In this document: positions 35,836 to 44,420 of the stretch, piece by piece
How positions within the stretch are numbered: position 1 is the stretch's first letter
Layout: every line of letters starts with the position of its first letter
Source of the DNA: Bacteroidota bacterium
Lineage (GTDB): Bacteria > Bacteroidota > Bacteroidia > Flavobacteriales > Schleiferiaceae
Direction: 5' to 3'
Assembly (NCBI GenBank): GCA_016868755.1
Contig: VGFU01000006.1
Span: 16,320 to 80,319, forward strand
DNA length: 64,000 nt
Program-made: the position numbers and the translations under genes
The notes under the pieces: model-generated
What the model was told of the DNA's origin: nothing
Databases searched by the model: none
Seen by the model: the letters and a program-made list of their open reading frames with translations, nothing else

Positions 35836-37253
35836 GATTTGGCAGAAATTCCGTGTTCAGCAGCCCAGGCCGTGACAAAGGCGCGGGCGTCGTCAAAGGT
35901 ATTGGGGATTACGCCATCTAAAATGGCCTCGCGCACCGCAGTTTTGAGCTGTCCCACGAGCGGACCCGGGGGCAAATCAAACCACGCCATGAGTTGGCTT
36001 CCGTCGATCGGAGGCTGCCAGTTGCGCAGCTGGTCGCGGGCTTCCACTTCGGCCATCTTGGCTTTAAGGTGCTCGTAGTTAGCTTGGTACCGGGCTTTTT
36101 TGCGCGGATTTTTGGTGGTGATGTCGCTGGAGCACAGGATCATCAAGTCGTCGATGTCTTCGCCCGCATCAAAAAGAAGGCGGCGCACGGCGCTGTCGGT
36201 GGCCGTGTCGCTGACCACGGCGATGGGCCGCGAACTCATTTGGATGAGCTTCACCACGTACTCCATGCGGGCGTCGAGCGGCAGCGCCAGGCGGCGAAAG
36301 AGCTTTTTGGCCATTTTTCCGCCCAAAAACTCGTGCCCGTGAAAAGTCCAGCCGGTGCCCTTGATGAACTTTTTGGTTGGCGGTTTTCCGATGTCGTGCA
36401 GCAGCGCTGCGAGGCGCAGCCAAACGTTTTCAGACTGCTCAGCGGTGTTGTCGACCACCTCGAGCGTGTGCCAAAAATTGTCTTTGTGAAGGTGGCCTTC
36501 GACCTCGTCGACGCCGGCTAGGGCAGCCACTTCGGGCAGCAGCACGTCCATGGCGCCGCAGCGAAACATCAGGCCGAGGCCCACTGACGGCTTGGGGCTT
36601 GCCAAAATCTTGAGCAGCTCGGTTTGTATGCGTTCGGGCGACAAAATGCTCAAGCGATCGGCGGTGGCCGCCATTCCTTCGAGGCAGGCAGGGTCTACGT
36701 CAAAACCGAGTTGGCTGGCGAAGCGCAATCCGCGCAAAATGCGGAGCGGGTCGTCACTAAACGTTTCGGTCGGCTCCAGGGGAGTGCGAAGGACCTTGGA
36801 CGCTAGGTCGGAGCGTCCACCAAACGGGTCGAGCAGCTCGCCCCAGGCGGCGCGGTGCACCCCAATGGCCATGGCGTTGATGCTGAAGTCGCGGCGGCGC
36901 TGGTCGTCTTCGAGGGTTCCGGGCTGAACGCTGGGTTTGCGCGACTCGCTTCGGTAGCTCTCAGTGCGGGCTTGAACAAATTCGATTTGCCAACTCTTCC
37001 AGGTGAATTGGGCGGTGCCAAAATTGGCGTAGACCGCGACCTTACCAGCCTTGAGGGCCCGGGCGGCGGACTCGGCTACCGCTAGCGCATTGCCCACCAC
37101 GACGAAATCGACGTCTTTCGGAGTTCCGCGTACTAAAAAGTGGTCGCGGACCCAGCCGCCCACAACGTAGCAGGGCAGTCCGAGCTCGTCGGCCGCTGCG
37201 CCCACCGCGCGGAACAGCGCGTGGTCAATCCACTTCGAGTAGGGTTCTGCCAT
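35832..37253 (-). CDS. cca: CCA tRNA nucleotidyltransferase with HD domain
   Basis: 473 residues. Adds or repairs the 3' CCA of tRNA. Nucleotidyltransferase motif VVGGWVRDHFL ... DVDFVVVG with the catalytic Asp pair, the RRRDFSINAMAIG motif, the primer/template-reading region SDDPLRILRGLRFASQLGF, then an HD-type region (HTLEVVDNT, LAALLHDIGKP). tRNA-Arg and tRNA-Pro of this window lack an encoded CCA, so this enzyme is needed. It abuts the dapD stop with no gap. Confidence 0.93.
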   Translation of the reverse strand: MAEPYSKWIDHALFRAVGAAADELGLPCYVVGGWVRDHFLVRGTPKDVDFVVVGNALAVAESAARALKAGKVAVYANFGTAQFTWKSWQIEFVQARTESYRSESRKPSVQPGTLEDDQRRRDFSINAMAIGVHRAAWGELLDPFGGRSDLASKVLRTPLEPTETFSDDPLRILRGLRFASQLGFDVDPACLEGMAATADRLSILSPERIQTELLKILASPKPSVGLGLMFRCGAMDVLLPEVAALAGVDEVEGHLHKDNFWHTLEVVDNTAEQSENVWLRLAALLHDIGKPPTKKFIKGTGWTFHGHEFLGGKMAKKLFRRLALPLDARMEYVVKLIQMSSRPIAVVSDTATDSAVRRLLFDAGEDIDDLMILCSSDITTKNPRKKARYQANYEHLKAKMAEVEARDQLRNWQPPIDGSQLMAWFDLPPGPLVGQLKTAVREAILDGVIPNTFDDARAFVTAWAAEHGISAKS

Positions 37254-38081
37254 TTAAACGGCCACTTGAAACTCCCGCAGGGCGTCGTTTAACGAGGTTT
37301 TTTGGTCGGTGCTCTTCTTGCGGCGGCCGATGATGAGCGCGCAGGGCACGTGGTAGGTGCCGGCGGCAAAATCCTTGGGGATGCTCCCAGGAATAACAAC
37401 GCAGCGCTCGGGCACATACCCGCGGTACTCGACCGGTTCGGCGCCCGTCACGTCGATGATTTTGGTCGATGCAGTCAGGACCACGTTGGCGCCCAGCACG
37501 GCTTCGCGGCCGATGCGCACGCCTTCGACCACGATGCAGCGCGAGCCGATGAACGCGCCGTCTTCGACAATAACGGGGGCCGCCTGCAGGGGTTCCAAAA
37601 CGCCGCCGATTCCAACTCCGCCCGAAAGGTGCACGTCGGCGCCGATTTGGGCGCAGCTACCGACGGTCGCCCACGTGTCGACCATGGTGCGCGGACCCAC
37701 ATAGGCCCCAATGTTGACGTAGGAAGGCATCATGATGACGCCCGGAGCCAGGTACGCGCCGTGCCGCGCCACCGCATGCGGAACCACGCGCACGCCCAAG
37801 GCCGCATAGTTGCGCTTCAGAGGCATTTTGTCGTGAAACTCGAGCGGTCCGGCTTCGAGGGTTTCCATTTTGCGCTGCGGAAAATAGAGCACCACCGCTT
37901 TTTTAATCCACTCGTTGACCTGCCAGCCACCGTCAACGGGCTCTGCGACGCGGTGTTCGCCGTGGTCCAACGCTGCAATTACTTGGCCTACCGCGTAATG
38001 GGCCTCAGGGCTTTGCAATTCGTCGCGGTGTTCCCACACGCGCTCAACGGTAGCGCGGATTTCGGTCCAGTTGGGTGTCAT
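37254..38081 (-). CDS. dapD: DapD, tetrahydrodipicolinate N-succinyltransferase
   Basis: 275 residues. Lysine/diaminopimelate pathway (succinylase branch). Helical N-terminus, then the left-handed beta-helix of hexapeptide repeats (about 105-225: GAYLAPGVIMMPSYVNIGAYVG, TWATVGSCAQIGADVHLSGGVGIGGVLEP). Together with dapB at 55771-56481 it points to the succinylated DAP route. Overlaps ruvX by 38 bases. Confidence 0.95.
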   Translation of the reverse strand: MTPNWTEIRATVERVWEHRDELQSPEAHYAVGQVIAALDHGEHRVAEPVDGGWQVNEWIKKAVVLYFPQRKMETLEAGPLEFHDKMPLKRNYAALGVRVVPHAVARHGAYLAPGVIMMPSYVNIGAYVGPRTMVDTWATVGSCAQIGADVHLSGGVGIGGVLEPLQAAPVIVEDGAFIGSRCIVVEGVRIGREAVLGANVVLTASTKIIDVTGAEPVEYRGYVPERCVVIPGSIPKDFAAGTYHVPCALIIGRRKKSTDQKTSLNDALREFQVAV

Positions 38082-38487
38082 TTTTTTGGTGTAAGTAGTT
38101 TTCTAATATCAGGCTTGCCGCGGCCGCGTCGAGTTGTCCTTTGTCTTTTTTAACCACCTTGGAGCGACCGAGCAGGGCGGCACCCTGGGCAGCGAGTTTG
38201 GAGGTCAGGCGCTCGTCGACGAGGTGAACCGGTACCGAGGGCCAAAGGGCCGACAAGGTTTTGGCCACGAGGTCTCGGGCCTCAGCGCCCTGCGAGGGGG
38301 CGCCGTGGAGGCGCTGCGGACTTCCCAGCGCGATGCCGCGGATTCCAGACCCGTCGCCGTAGCGACGGGTGAGCTCGCCCGCGAGCTCGGTGGTCGACAA
38401 GGCGGCCACCGGGAACGCCATGACACCCAGCGCGTCGCTCTCTGCGAGGCCGGTTCGGCGAAGTCCAGGGTCAAGGCCTATCCACAT
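38044..38487 (-). CDS. ruvX: RuvX/YqgF, Holliday-junction-resolvase-like nuclease
   Basis: 147 residues. RNase H-like fold; in E. coli YqgF matures the 5' end of 16S rRNA and a resolvase role has been proposed. Motifs: GLDPGLRRTGLA (first catalytic Asp), HLVDERLTSKLA (second acidic site) and DAAAASLILENYL (third). ATG at 38487 is chosen; the upstream reading would cross the promoter. The 3' end overlaps dapD by 38 bases, an unusually long overlap for this window. Confidence 0.92.
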   Translation of the reverse strand: MWIGLDPGLRRTGLAESDALGVMAFPVAALSTTELAGELTRRYGDGSGIRGIALGSPQRLHGAPSQGAEARDLVAKTLSALWPSVPVHLVDERLTSKLAAQGAALLGRSKVVKKDKGQLDAAAASLILENYLHQKNDTQLDRNPRYR

Positions 38488-38517
38488 GCTTTTTGGCGCG
38501 CGGTACTGCGCAGACCA

Positions 38518-38525
38518 CAAAGGTA
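38518..38525 (-). promoter_or_regulatory. -7 box of the ruvX-dapD-cca operon (TACCTTTG)
   Basis: Minus-strand consensus 30 bases before the ruvX ATG. Only 5 bases separate it from the def box on the other strand. Confidence 0.55.
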
Positions 38526-38530
38526 GGGGG

Positions 38531-38538
38531 TATCTTTG
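38531..38538 (+). promoter_or_regulatory. -7 box of def operon (TATCTTTG)
   Basis: Plus-strand consensus ending 4 bases before the def ATG, predicting a leaderless mRNA for the first gene of a long operon. Confidence 0.6.
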
Positions 38539-38542
38539 CGGT

Positions 38543-39118
38543 ATGGTGTACCCAATTGTGGCCTACGGATCACCCATGCTCAAGCGCCGCGCCAAAAACG
38601 TGGAATGTCCGAGCGCGGAACTCACGGCGTTTGCCGCGTCGATGTTTGAAACAATGTATGCCTCAAAAGGCGTCGGCCTTGCCGCCCCCCAAATTGGATT
38701 CAGCACCCGGGTCTTTGTGGTCGACGGATCACCCTTTGCCGACGACCCCGACAACGCCGAAGACGCAGAGGTCCTCAAGTCGTTTAAAAAGATCTTCATC
38801 AACGCTGAAATTCTCGAAGAATCGGGCGAAGAGTGGGGCTTCGAAGAAGGCTGCTTGAGCATCCCTGACCTGCACGAGGCGGTGGTCCGCCGCGAAACCC
38901 TTCGCATCAAGTACCAGGACCTCGACGGTCAATGGCATGAAGAAACCCACACGGGCGTTCCGGCGCGCATCATCCAGCACGAGTACGACCACATTGAGGG
39001 CATTCTGTTTACCGACCGCCTGAGTCCGCTCAAAAAGCGACTGATTCAGGGCCGCCTCAAGGACATCGCGGCGGGCAAAGTCACGGCAAACTACCGCATG
39101 AAGTTTAACGTAGTATGA
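38543..39118 (+). CDS. def: Def, peptide deformylase
   Basis: 191 residues. Removes N-formyl from nascent proteins. All three motifs are intact: GVGLAAPQIG, EEGCLSIPD with the metal Cys, and QHEYDHIEG with the two metal His and catalytic Glu. An acidic insertion between motifs 1 and 2 is common in Bacteroidota. A much longer upstream frame exists antisense to ruvX, but the ATG at 38543 starts the conserved N-terminus (YPIVAYGSPMLKRRA). First gene of an eight-gene operon. Confidence 0.96.
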   Translation: MVYPIVAYGSPMLKRRAKNVECPSAELTAFAASMFETMYASKGVGLAAPQIGFSTRVFVVDGSPFADDPDNAEDAEVLKSFKKIFINAEILEESGEEWGFEEGCLSIPDLHEAVVRRETLRIKYQDLDGQWHEETHTGVPARIIQHEYDHIEGILFTDRLSPLKKRLIQGRLKDIAAGKVTANYRMKFNVV

Positions 39119-39612
39119 AAAAGTACGCTCTAGCCTTCGGTGCCGCGGGTCTTCTGGCCGCGTGTACGGCCAAGGTAGACGGCGAAAAAGCCATTCAGGA
39201 ACTCACTGCCAAGCAAAACTGGGCTGAAGACTCCACGGGTTCCTATGCCTTGGCCCAGCGCCTTGAGGAGGCCGCCAATCAGGCAGAAAGCGACTCGCTT
39301 TGGGCGCGCTACCAGCTGGCGGCGGGAGATTTGGAGTCGCAGATTCCGAGTCGGGCCTTGTTTGCGATTCGCTACTACATGCGGGTGGTCGACTCGCTGC
39401 CTCAGAGCTACGGTCCGCGGGCGCTTTTTGCCGTAGCTACCACGTTTGACGTAAACCTCAACGACCGCATGCGTGCGGGACAGGCATACGAAATGTTCCT
39501 GCAGTACTACCCGCGGCACCCATGGGCTCCGCGCGTTGACACGCTTTTAACGATCACGCGCAGCGGCGCCGACACTCTTTTAATGCAGCAAATTCAAGCA
39601 AAAAAACCATGA
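39115..39612 (+). CDS. Lipoprotein with TPR-like helices
   Basis: 165 residues. Signal peptide with lipobox ending at Cys17 (LAAC), then an all-helical domain with TPR-like periodicity (about 60-140: ALFAIRYYMRVVDSLPQSYGPRALFAVATTFDVNLNDRMRAGQAYEMFLQYYPRHPWAP). Similar small TPR lipoproteins in Flavobacteriia are of unknown role; some resemble the outer-membrane BamD-like type but this is too short. Start overlaps the def stop by 4 bases and the end overlaps the DUF5606 gene by 4 bases. Function not assigned. Confidence 0.75.
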   Translation: MKKYALAFGAAGLLAACTAKVDGEKAIQELTAKQNWAEDSTGSYALAQRLEEAANQAESDSLWARYQLAAGDLESQIPSRALFAIRYYMRVVDSLPQSYGPRALFAVATTFDVNLNDRMRAGQAYEMFLQYYPRHPWAPRVDTLLTITRSGADTLLMQQIQAKKP

Positions 39613-40073
39613 ACGACCTCAAGCATGTACTGGCCATTGCCGGCCGTCCCGGACTCTTTCAACTCGTAGCGTCAACCCGCACGGGGCTCGTCGCCGAACC
39701 GCTGGGCGGGGGCGCACGAGTAAGCGCCTCGGCGCGCCAGCAGGTGCACGTGCTTGACGAGATGGCCCTGTACACGGTAGAAGGAGAGCGTCCGCTTCGC
39801 GAGGTGTTTGCCGCCGTAGGTGCCGCACTGAACGGCCAAGAGGCGGTCGCCCACAACGCCGACAGCGCCGTGGTAACCGCAGCCTTTGCCAAGCTCGTGC
39901 CCGACTACGACGACAGCCGCGTGTACGTCAGCGACATGCGCAAGTTTTTTCAGTGGTACAACGCCCTTGTTCGCTACCAGTTCTTTGCTGACGCCCCGGC
40001 GGTAGCAAACGACGAGCCCAAGGCCAAGCCCGCCAAGAAAAAGGCGGCGCCCAAAGCTGCCGATGGCGAATAA
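39609..40073 (+). CDS. DUF5606 protein
   Basis: 154 residues. The first 125 match the DUF5606 family seen throughout Bacteroidota: HVLAIAGRPGLFQLVAST, GLVAEPL, a central helical part, and VPDYDDSRVYVSDMRKFFQWYNALV. The tail is Lys/Ala/Pro-rich and nucleic-acid-like in charge. Function unknown. It overlaps mazG by 11 bases; the constant pairing with mazG and def-type genes suggests a housekeeping role. Confidence 0.85.
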   Translation: MNDLKHVLAIAGRPGLFQLVASTRTGLVAEPLGGGARVSASARQQVHVLDEMALYTVEGERPLREVFAAVGAALNGQEAVAHNADSAVVTAAFAKLVPDYDDSRVYVSDMRKFFQWYNALVRYQFFADAPAVANDEPKAKPAKKKAAPKAADGE

Positions 40074-40854
40074 GCCCGACCGCGGTCCTGCGCTCGAGGC
40101 CTTTGAGCGCCTGCTCGGCATCATTGACGACCTGCGGGCCCAGTGCCCGTGGGACAAGGTTCAAACGGAGCAAACGCTTCGAATCTTGACCATCGAGGAG
40201 ACCTATGAACTGGCCGATGCCATCGACGCGGGGGATTGGTCCGAATTGGGAAAGGAGCTCGGTGACTTGTTCCTTCACCTCGTGTTTTACAGCAAAATTG
40301 CAAGCGAACAGGGCCACTTTGACGTGGCGGATGTGCTGCACGGCGTGTGCGACAAGCTGGTGCGCCGGCATCCGCACATTTACGGCGACGTGAACGCTGA
40401 AGACGCCGAGGCCGTCAAAGCCAACTGGGAAGCCATTAAGTTAGCTGAAAAAGGTTCCGCATCGGCCAAATCGGTGCTCGACGGGGTTCCTAAAGCGCTG
40501 CCGGCGCTCGTGAAGGCCTACCGCATGCAAGACAAGGTGCGCGGAGTGGGTTTTGACTGGCCCTCGATCGACGGCGTTTGGGAAAAGGTCGAAGAAGAAC
40601 TCGTGGAGCTGCGCACGGCGCCCAACGATGCGGCGGCCCTTGAAGAACTGGGCGACCTGCTTTTTGCCCTGGTGAACTACGCCCGCCACCGCGGCTGGGA
40701 CCCCGAGCAGGCCTTGGCCCAAGCCAACGACAAATTTTTGCGCCGGTTTAAGGCCATGGAATCGCTGCTGGCTGAGCGCGGCGACGCCAACGCCAAACAG
40801 ACCTTAGAGGTTTGGGATTCCCTTTGGAATCAGGTAAAACGGAACGAGAATTGA
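40063..40854 (+). CDS. mazG: MazG, nucleoside triphosphate pyrophosphohydrolase
   Basis: 263 residues. Hydrolyses NTPs to NMP and PPi, cleansing or ppGpp-related. Two tandem MazG domains: the first with CPWDKVQTEQTLRILTIEETYELADAI and the ELGDLFLHLVF metal motif, the second with KVEEELVELRT and EELGDLLFALVNYARH. The start lies within the DUF5606 gene by 11 bases. Confidence 0.95.
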   Translation: MANKPDRGPALEAFERLLGIIDDLRAQCPWDKVQTEQTLRILTIEETYELADAIDAGDWSELGKELGDLFLHLVFYSKIASEQGHFDVADVLHGVCDKLVRRHPHIYGDVNAEDAEAVKANWEAIKLAEKGSASAKSVLDGVPKALPALVKAYRMQDKVRGVGFDWPSIDGVWEKVEEELVELRTAPNDAAALEELGDLLFALVNYARHRGWDPEQALAQANDKFLRRFKAMESLLAERGDANAKQTLEVWDSLWNQVKRNEN

Positions 40855-40905
40855 TTTGGGCGTAACGTGGCGGTCACGTTGGCGCGCCATTTTTACGCAC
40901 CAGGC

Positions 40906-41397
40906 ATGAAAACCGTATACCTCGTTCGCCACGCCAAGAGCTCGTGGGAGTACCTTGAGCTTCCCGACATGGACCGCCCACTCAAGGGGCGCGGAATTCG
41001 CGACGCCCACCTCATGGCGGAATGGCTGCGGGACGTACTTCATCGCCGCCCAGCTGTTTATACATCGCCCGCTACGCGCACCCTTCACACCGCCATGATT
41101 TTTGCCCGTGGGTTAGGCATTCCGCTGGACCAGGTGCACTTGGCCGACGAACTCTATGCCGCCTCGCACGACCAAATTGCGGGCTTTTTGCGCGGAATTC
41201 CCCACGACCCCGAAGCCGTAATGCTGTTTGGGCACAACCCCGGAATGAGCGAGTTCATTTCAGACTCCGTGCCGGGATTTGCCGAAAACATGCCGACCGC
41301 TGGAGTCGCGGTGCTCGAATTTGCAACTTCTTCGTGGAGCGGCTTGCAGGGAGGGGCAGAACTTCGGTACTTTGATTTTCCGAAAAACCTCAAGTAA
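40906..41397 (+). CDS. sixA: SixA-type histidine phosphatase
   Basis: 163 residues. Branch-1 histidine phosphatase with the catalytic LVRHAKSSW (His near residue 8) and second His in MLFGHNPGMSEF. SixA dephosphorylates histidine-phosphotransfer domains in E. coli; here the substrate is unknown. ATG at 40906 gives the conserved start; an alternative GTG-type reading upstream adds 13 residues. In the middle of the def-mazG-ppk operon. Confidence 0.9.
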   Translation: MKTVYLVRHAKSSWEYLELPDMDRPLKGRGIRDAHLMAEWLRDVLHRRPAVYTSPATRTLHTAMIFARGLGIPLDQVHLADELYAASHDQIAGFLRGIPHDPEAVMLFGHNPGMSEFISDSVPGFAENMPTAGVAVLEFATSSWSGLQGGAELRYFDFPKNLK

Positions 41398-41409
41398 TAC
41401 TTTCATAAT

Positions 41410-43497
41410 ATGGGCAAAATGAGTGATTTGCGCTCTCGATTTGTGAATCGAGACCTAAGCTGGCTGCAGTTCAATGCACGGGTACTGCAAGAGGCTGAAG
41501 ATGAGCGCAATCCCTTGATTGAACGCCTCCGGTTTTTGGGTATATTCTCGAACAACCTCGACGAGTTCTTTCGGGTGCGCTACGCGACGATCCAGCGCAT
41601 GTCGGACTCAGACGACGTCAAAAAAGTCAAAGAAACCCTGGGCGGCTGGGATCCCAACGACCTGCTTCACGCGATTCAGTCCGAAGTCAATGTGCTCAAC
41701 GACCGGGTAGAAACCACCTACGCCAAACTCATGCTGGCGCTCGAGCTCGAGGGCATCAAAATCATCGACGAACAGGACCTCACCCAGGGCCAAAAAGACC
41801 ACATTCGCAAGTATTACATCGATAAGGTCAGCCCGACCGTATTTGCGATGATTTTGCAGGACCACCTGCCTTTTCCTGAGCTTAACGACGCCTCGATTTA
41901 CCTGGCTATTCGGCTGTGGCCCAAGCTGGGCGGAGAACCGGTGCTGTCCATGGTTGAAGTTCCGGCCGAAATCCACGGACGCTTCATCGAGCTTCCCAAA
42001 TACGGCAAGAACTACCTCATGTTCCTCGACGATGTGCTGCGCCACAACTTACAGTACGCCTACTTTTTGTTTCCGTCGCAGCGCATCGAGGCCTTTACGT
42101 TTAAAATTTCGCGCGACGCAGAGCTCGATTTGGACCACCACGACGTGAGCAGCACGGTGCTCGACCGGGTTCGCCGCGGGCTTGAGGACCGCCAAGTGGG
42201 CGATCCGGTGCGCATGGTGTACGACCGCGATATGCCGGCTGATTTTTTGGCCTACCTCATGGGGCGCATTGGCATGCAAAACAGCGACGCGGTGATTGCG
42301 GGCGGACGCTACCACAACAAAAAAGACCTGATGCGCTTTCCTAACATTGGCGGAGCGCACCTGGAACATCCGCGCCTTGAGCCGCTGCAGCACCCCGACC
42401 TCGATATGGAGAAGTCGCTGATGAACGTGGTGCGCCAGAAGGACGCGCTGCTGTTTTTGCCCTACCACAACTTTTTGAGCCTTGTGCGCTTTTTGCGCGA
42501 AGCCGCGATCGACCCCTCGGTGACCAAAATCAGCATTACGCTCTACCGGTTGGCAAGCCAATCGCGCATTGTTTCGGCACTCATAAACGCAGCCAAAAAC
42601 GGCAAAAAAGTTCGCGTAGTCATTGAGCTTCAAGCGCGTTTTGACGAAGAAAACAACCTGCACTACCTCGAGAAAATGCGCAAAGAGGGCATTGAGGTGC
42701 AAACCGGCGTCGAGGGACTCAAGGTGCACAGCAAAGTTGTACACATTGAGCGCAACACGGCCGATGGGGACAAAGAGTACTTTGCGGTCGTGGGCACCGG
42801 CAACTTTCACGAGGGCTCGGCCAAGGTCTACACCGACTACCTTCTGCTCACCGCAAACCCCAGTATTTGTGCTGACGTGGCCCGCGTCTTTGAGTTCCTT
42901 TATGAGCCCTACAAGGTGATCAAGTACAAGGAACTGCTAGTGAGTCCGCACTACAGCCGAAACGGAATCATTAAGTGCATCGACCGCGAAATTGCCCACG
43001 CCAAAAAGGGCAAGAAGGCCGAGATCATCATGAAGTTCAACTCACTCAGTTCCTACGACATCGGCGAAAAGCTCTACGAGGCCAGCAAGGCCGGCGTCAA
43101 GGTGCGCCTCATCGTGCGCGGCGTGTGCTGCGTGCGCCCGGGCGTGAAGGGGCTTAGCGAGAACATTCACGTCGTGAGCATTGTCGACCGGTTCTTGGAG
43201 CACAGCCGGGTGTACTACTTCGCCAACGACGGCGACCCCAAAATGTACCTGGCCTCGTTTGACATGATGACCCGAAACTTGGACCTGCGCGTCGAAGTCG
43301 GGGCGCCGGTGCTGGATTCGCGCATTCAGCGCGAAATCCTCGACCACCTTGACATTCAGTTTCGCGACAACGTCAAGGCACGGGTGTACGACGCCGAGGG
43401 GCGCAGCGCGCACCGGGTTGCGCCGGGTCCGCGCATCCGCAGCCAAATGGAGCTGTATGAGTACGTGAAAAAGCAAGCCAAAAAGCGCAAGGCATGA
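41410..43497 (+). CDS. ppk: Ppk1, polyphosphate kinase
   Basis: 695 residues, the usual size. Makes polyphosphate from ATP reversibly. N-terminal domain begins VNRDLSWLQFNARVLQEAED; FFRVRYATI; catalytic phospholipase-D-like halves include the histidine in LKVHSKVV that is autophosphorylated in the family, IELQARFDEENN and the late SFDMMTRNLDLRVEVGAPV. A second ATG three codons in may be the true start. Stop overlaps the ppx start by 4 bases. Confidence 0.96.
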   Translation: MGKMSDLRSRFVNRDLSWLQFNARVLQEAEDERNPLIERLRFLGIFSNNLDEFFRVRYATIQRMSDSDDVKKVKETLGGWDPNDLLHAIQSEVNVLNDRVETTYAKLMLALELEGIKIIDEQDLTQGQKDHIRKYYIDKVSPTVFAMILQDHLPFPELNDASIYLAIRLWPKLGGEPVLSMVEVPAEIHGRFIELPKYGKNYLMFLDDVLRHNLQYAYFLFPSQRIEAFTFKISRDAELDLDHHDVSSTVLDRVRRGLEDRQVGDPVRMVYDRDMPADFLAYLMGRIGMQNSDAVIAGGRYHNKKDLMRFPNIGGAHLEHPRLEPLQHPDLDMEKSLMNVVRQKDALLFLPYHNFLSLVRFLREAAIDPSVTKISITLYRLASQSRIVSALINAAKNGKKVRVVIELQARFDEENNLHYLEKMRKEGIEVQTGVEGLKVHSKVVHIERNTADGDKEYFAVVGTGNFHEGSAKVYTDYLLLTANPSICADVARVFEFLYEPYKVIKYKELLVSPHYSRNGIIKCIDREIAHAKKGKKAEIIMKFNSLSSYDIGEKLYEASKAGVKVRLIVRGVCCVRPGVKGLSENIHVVSIVDRFLEHSRVYYFANDGDPKMYLASFDMMTRNLDLRVEVGAPVLDSRIQREILDHLDIQFRDNVKARVYDAEGRSAHRVAPGPRIRSQMELYEYVKKQAKKRKA

Positions 43498-44420
43498 GCA
43501 TGAAGTTCCTCACGCTGGGCGCCATTGACATTGGGTCCAACTCGATTCGCTTGCTGATTAGCCACGTGATTCCGACGCCGACCTACACCTACTACAAAAA
43601 GGTGTCGATCACGCGGCTCCCGGTGCGCTTGGGCGCCGACGTGTTCACCCAGGGCGAAATAAGTAAAGAAACCGGCTACCGCTTGGTCGACGCCATGCGG
43701 GCGTTCGTTGCCATCATGCGCGTCAACGGGGTGACCGACTACCGGGCCTGCGCCACCTCGGCGATGCGCGAGGCTAAAAATTCCGCGCGCTGGATTCTCC
43801 GCGTGCGCCGCGCCGCTGACATCGACATCGAGGTCATTGACGGCGAAGAGGAGGCCAAGCTCGTGTTTCACGCCAAGCTTTTTGACCGCATTCACCCTGA
43901 GGAGCCCAACCTCTGCTTCGTCGACGTGGGCGGGGGCTCGACCGAGCTCACCTTCTTTCGCGACGGGCAGGCGCTGGCTTCGCGGTCTTTTCCGCTCGGA
44001 ACCGTGCGCCTTCTCAGCGACGCCGACAGCGAGGCAGTATGGGACGACCTGCGCACCTGGCTCGAGTCGGAGGTTGCCCAGCTCGACGGCCCCGTGGCCC
44101 TAGTGGGGGCGGGCGGAAACATCAACAAAGCCCACAAAATCAGCGGACGCCCCGTCGAAGAACCCCTAAGCAAGCAGTACCTTGACCGCTTCAGCAAGCA
44201 GCTCGAGGCCATGACGCCCGACGAGCGCGTGCTGCAGCTCGGCCTCAACCTCGACCGGGCTGACGTCATTGTTCCGGCCTTGCGCATCTACCGCCGCGTG
44301 CTGCGCTGGACCCACGCGACCTGGGTTTATGTGCCCAAAATCGGCGTTTCTGACGGAATTGTGCGCGAACTGTACCACCGTAAACACCGTGCCCAATGGG
44401 AACCACGCCTCGAATCCTAA
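43494..44420 (+). CDS. ppx: Ppx/GppA family exopolyphosphatase
   Basis: 308 residues, short form without the C-terminal HD domain. Actin-like fold with the phosphate-1 loop AIDIGSNSIRLLI, RACATSAMREAKN and the phosphate-2 loop VDVGGGSTELTFF. Degrades polyphosphate (or pppGpp). It directly follows and overlaps ppk by 4 bases, giving matched synthesis and degradation from one mRNA. Its last 25 bases overlap the esterase gene. Confidence 0.93.
   Translation: MSMKFLTLGAIDIGSNSIRLLISHVIPTPTYTYYKKVSITRLPVRLGADVFTQGEISKETGYRLVDAMRAFVAIMRVNGVTDYRACATSAMREAKNSARWILRVRRAADIDIEVIDGEEEAKLVFHAKLFDRIHPEEPNLCFVDVGGGSTELTFFRDGQALASRSFPLGTVRLLSDADSEAVWDDLRTWLESEVAQLDGPVALVGAGGNINKAHKISGRPVEEPLSKQYLDRFSKQLEAMTPDERVLQLGLNLDRADVIVPALRIYRRVLRWTHATWVYVPKIGVSDGIVRELYHRKHRAQWEPRLES

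Noticed and set aside
42049..42810. Long antisense open frames, for example opposite ppk, nqrA (11339-12142), rlmB and priA (50147-51406).
   Set aside because: They mirror the codon pattern of GC-rich genes on the other strand, lack motifs, signal peptides or promoters, and overlap confidently identified genes completely.
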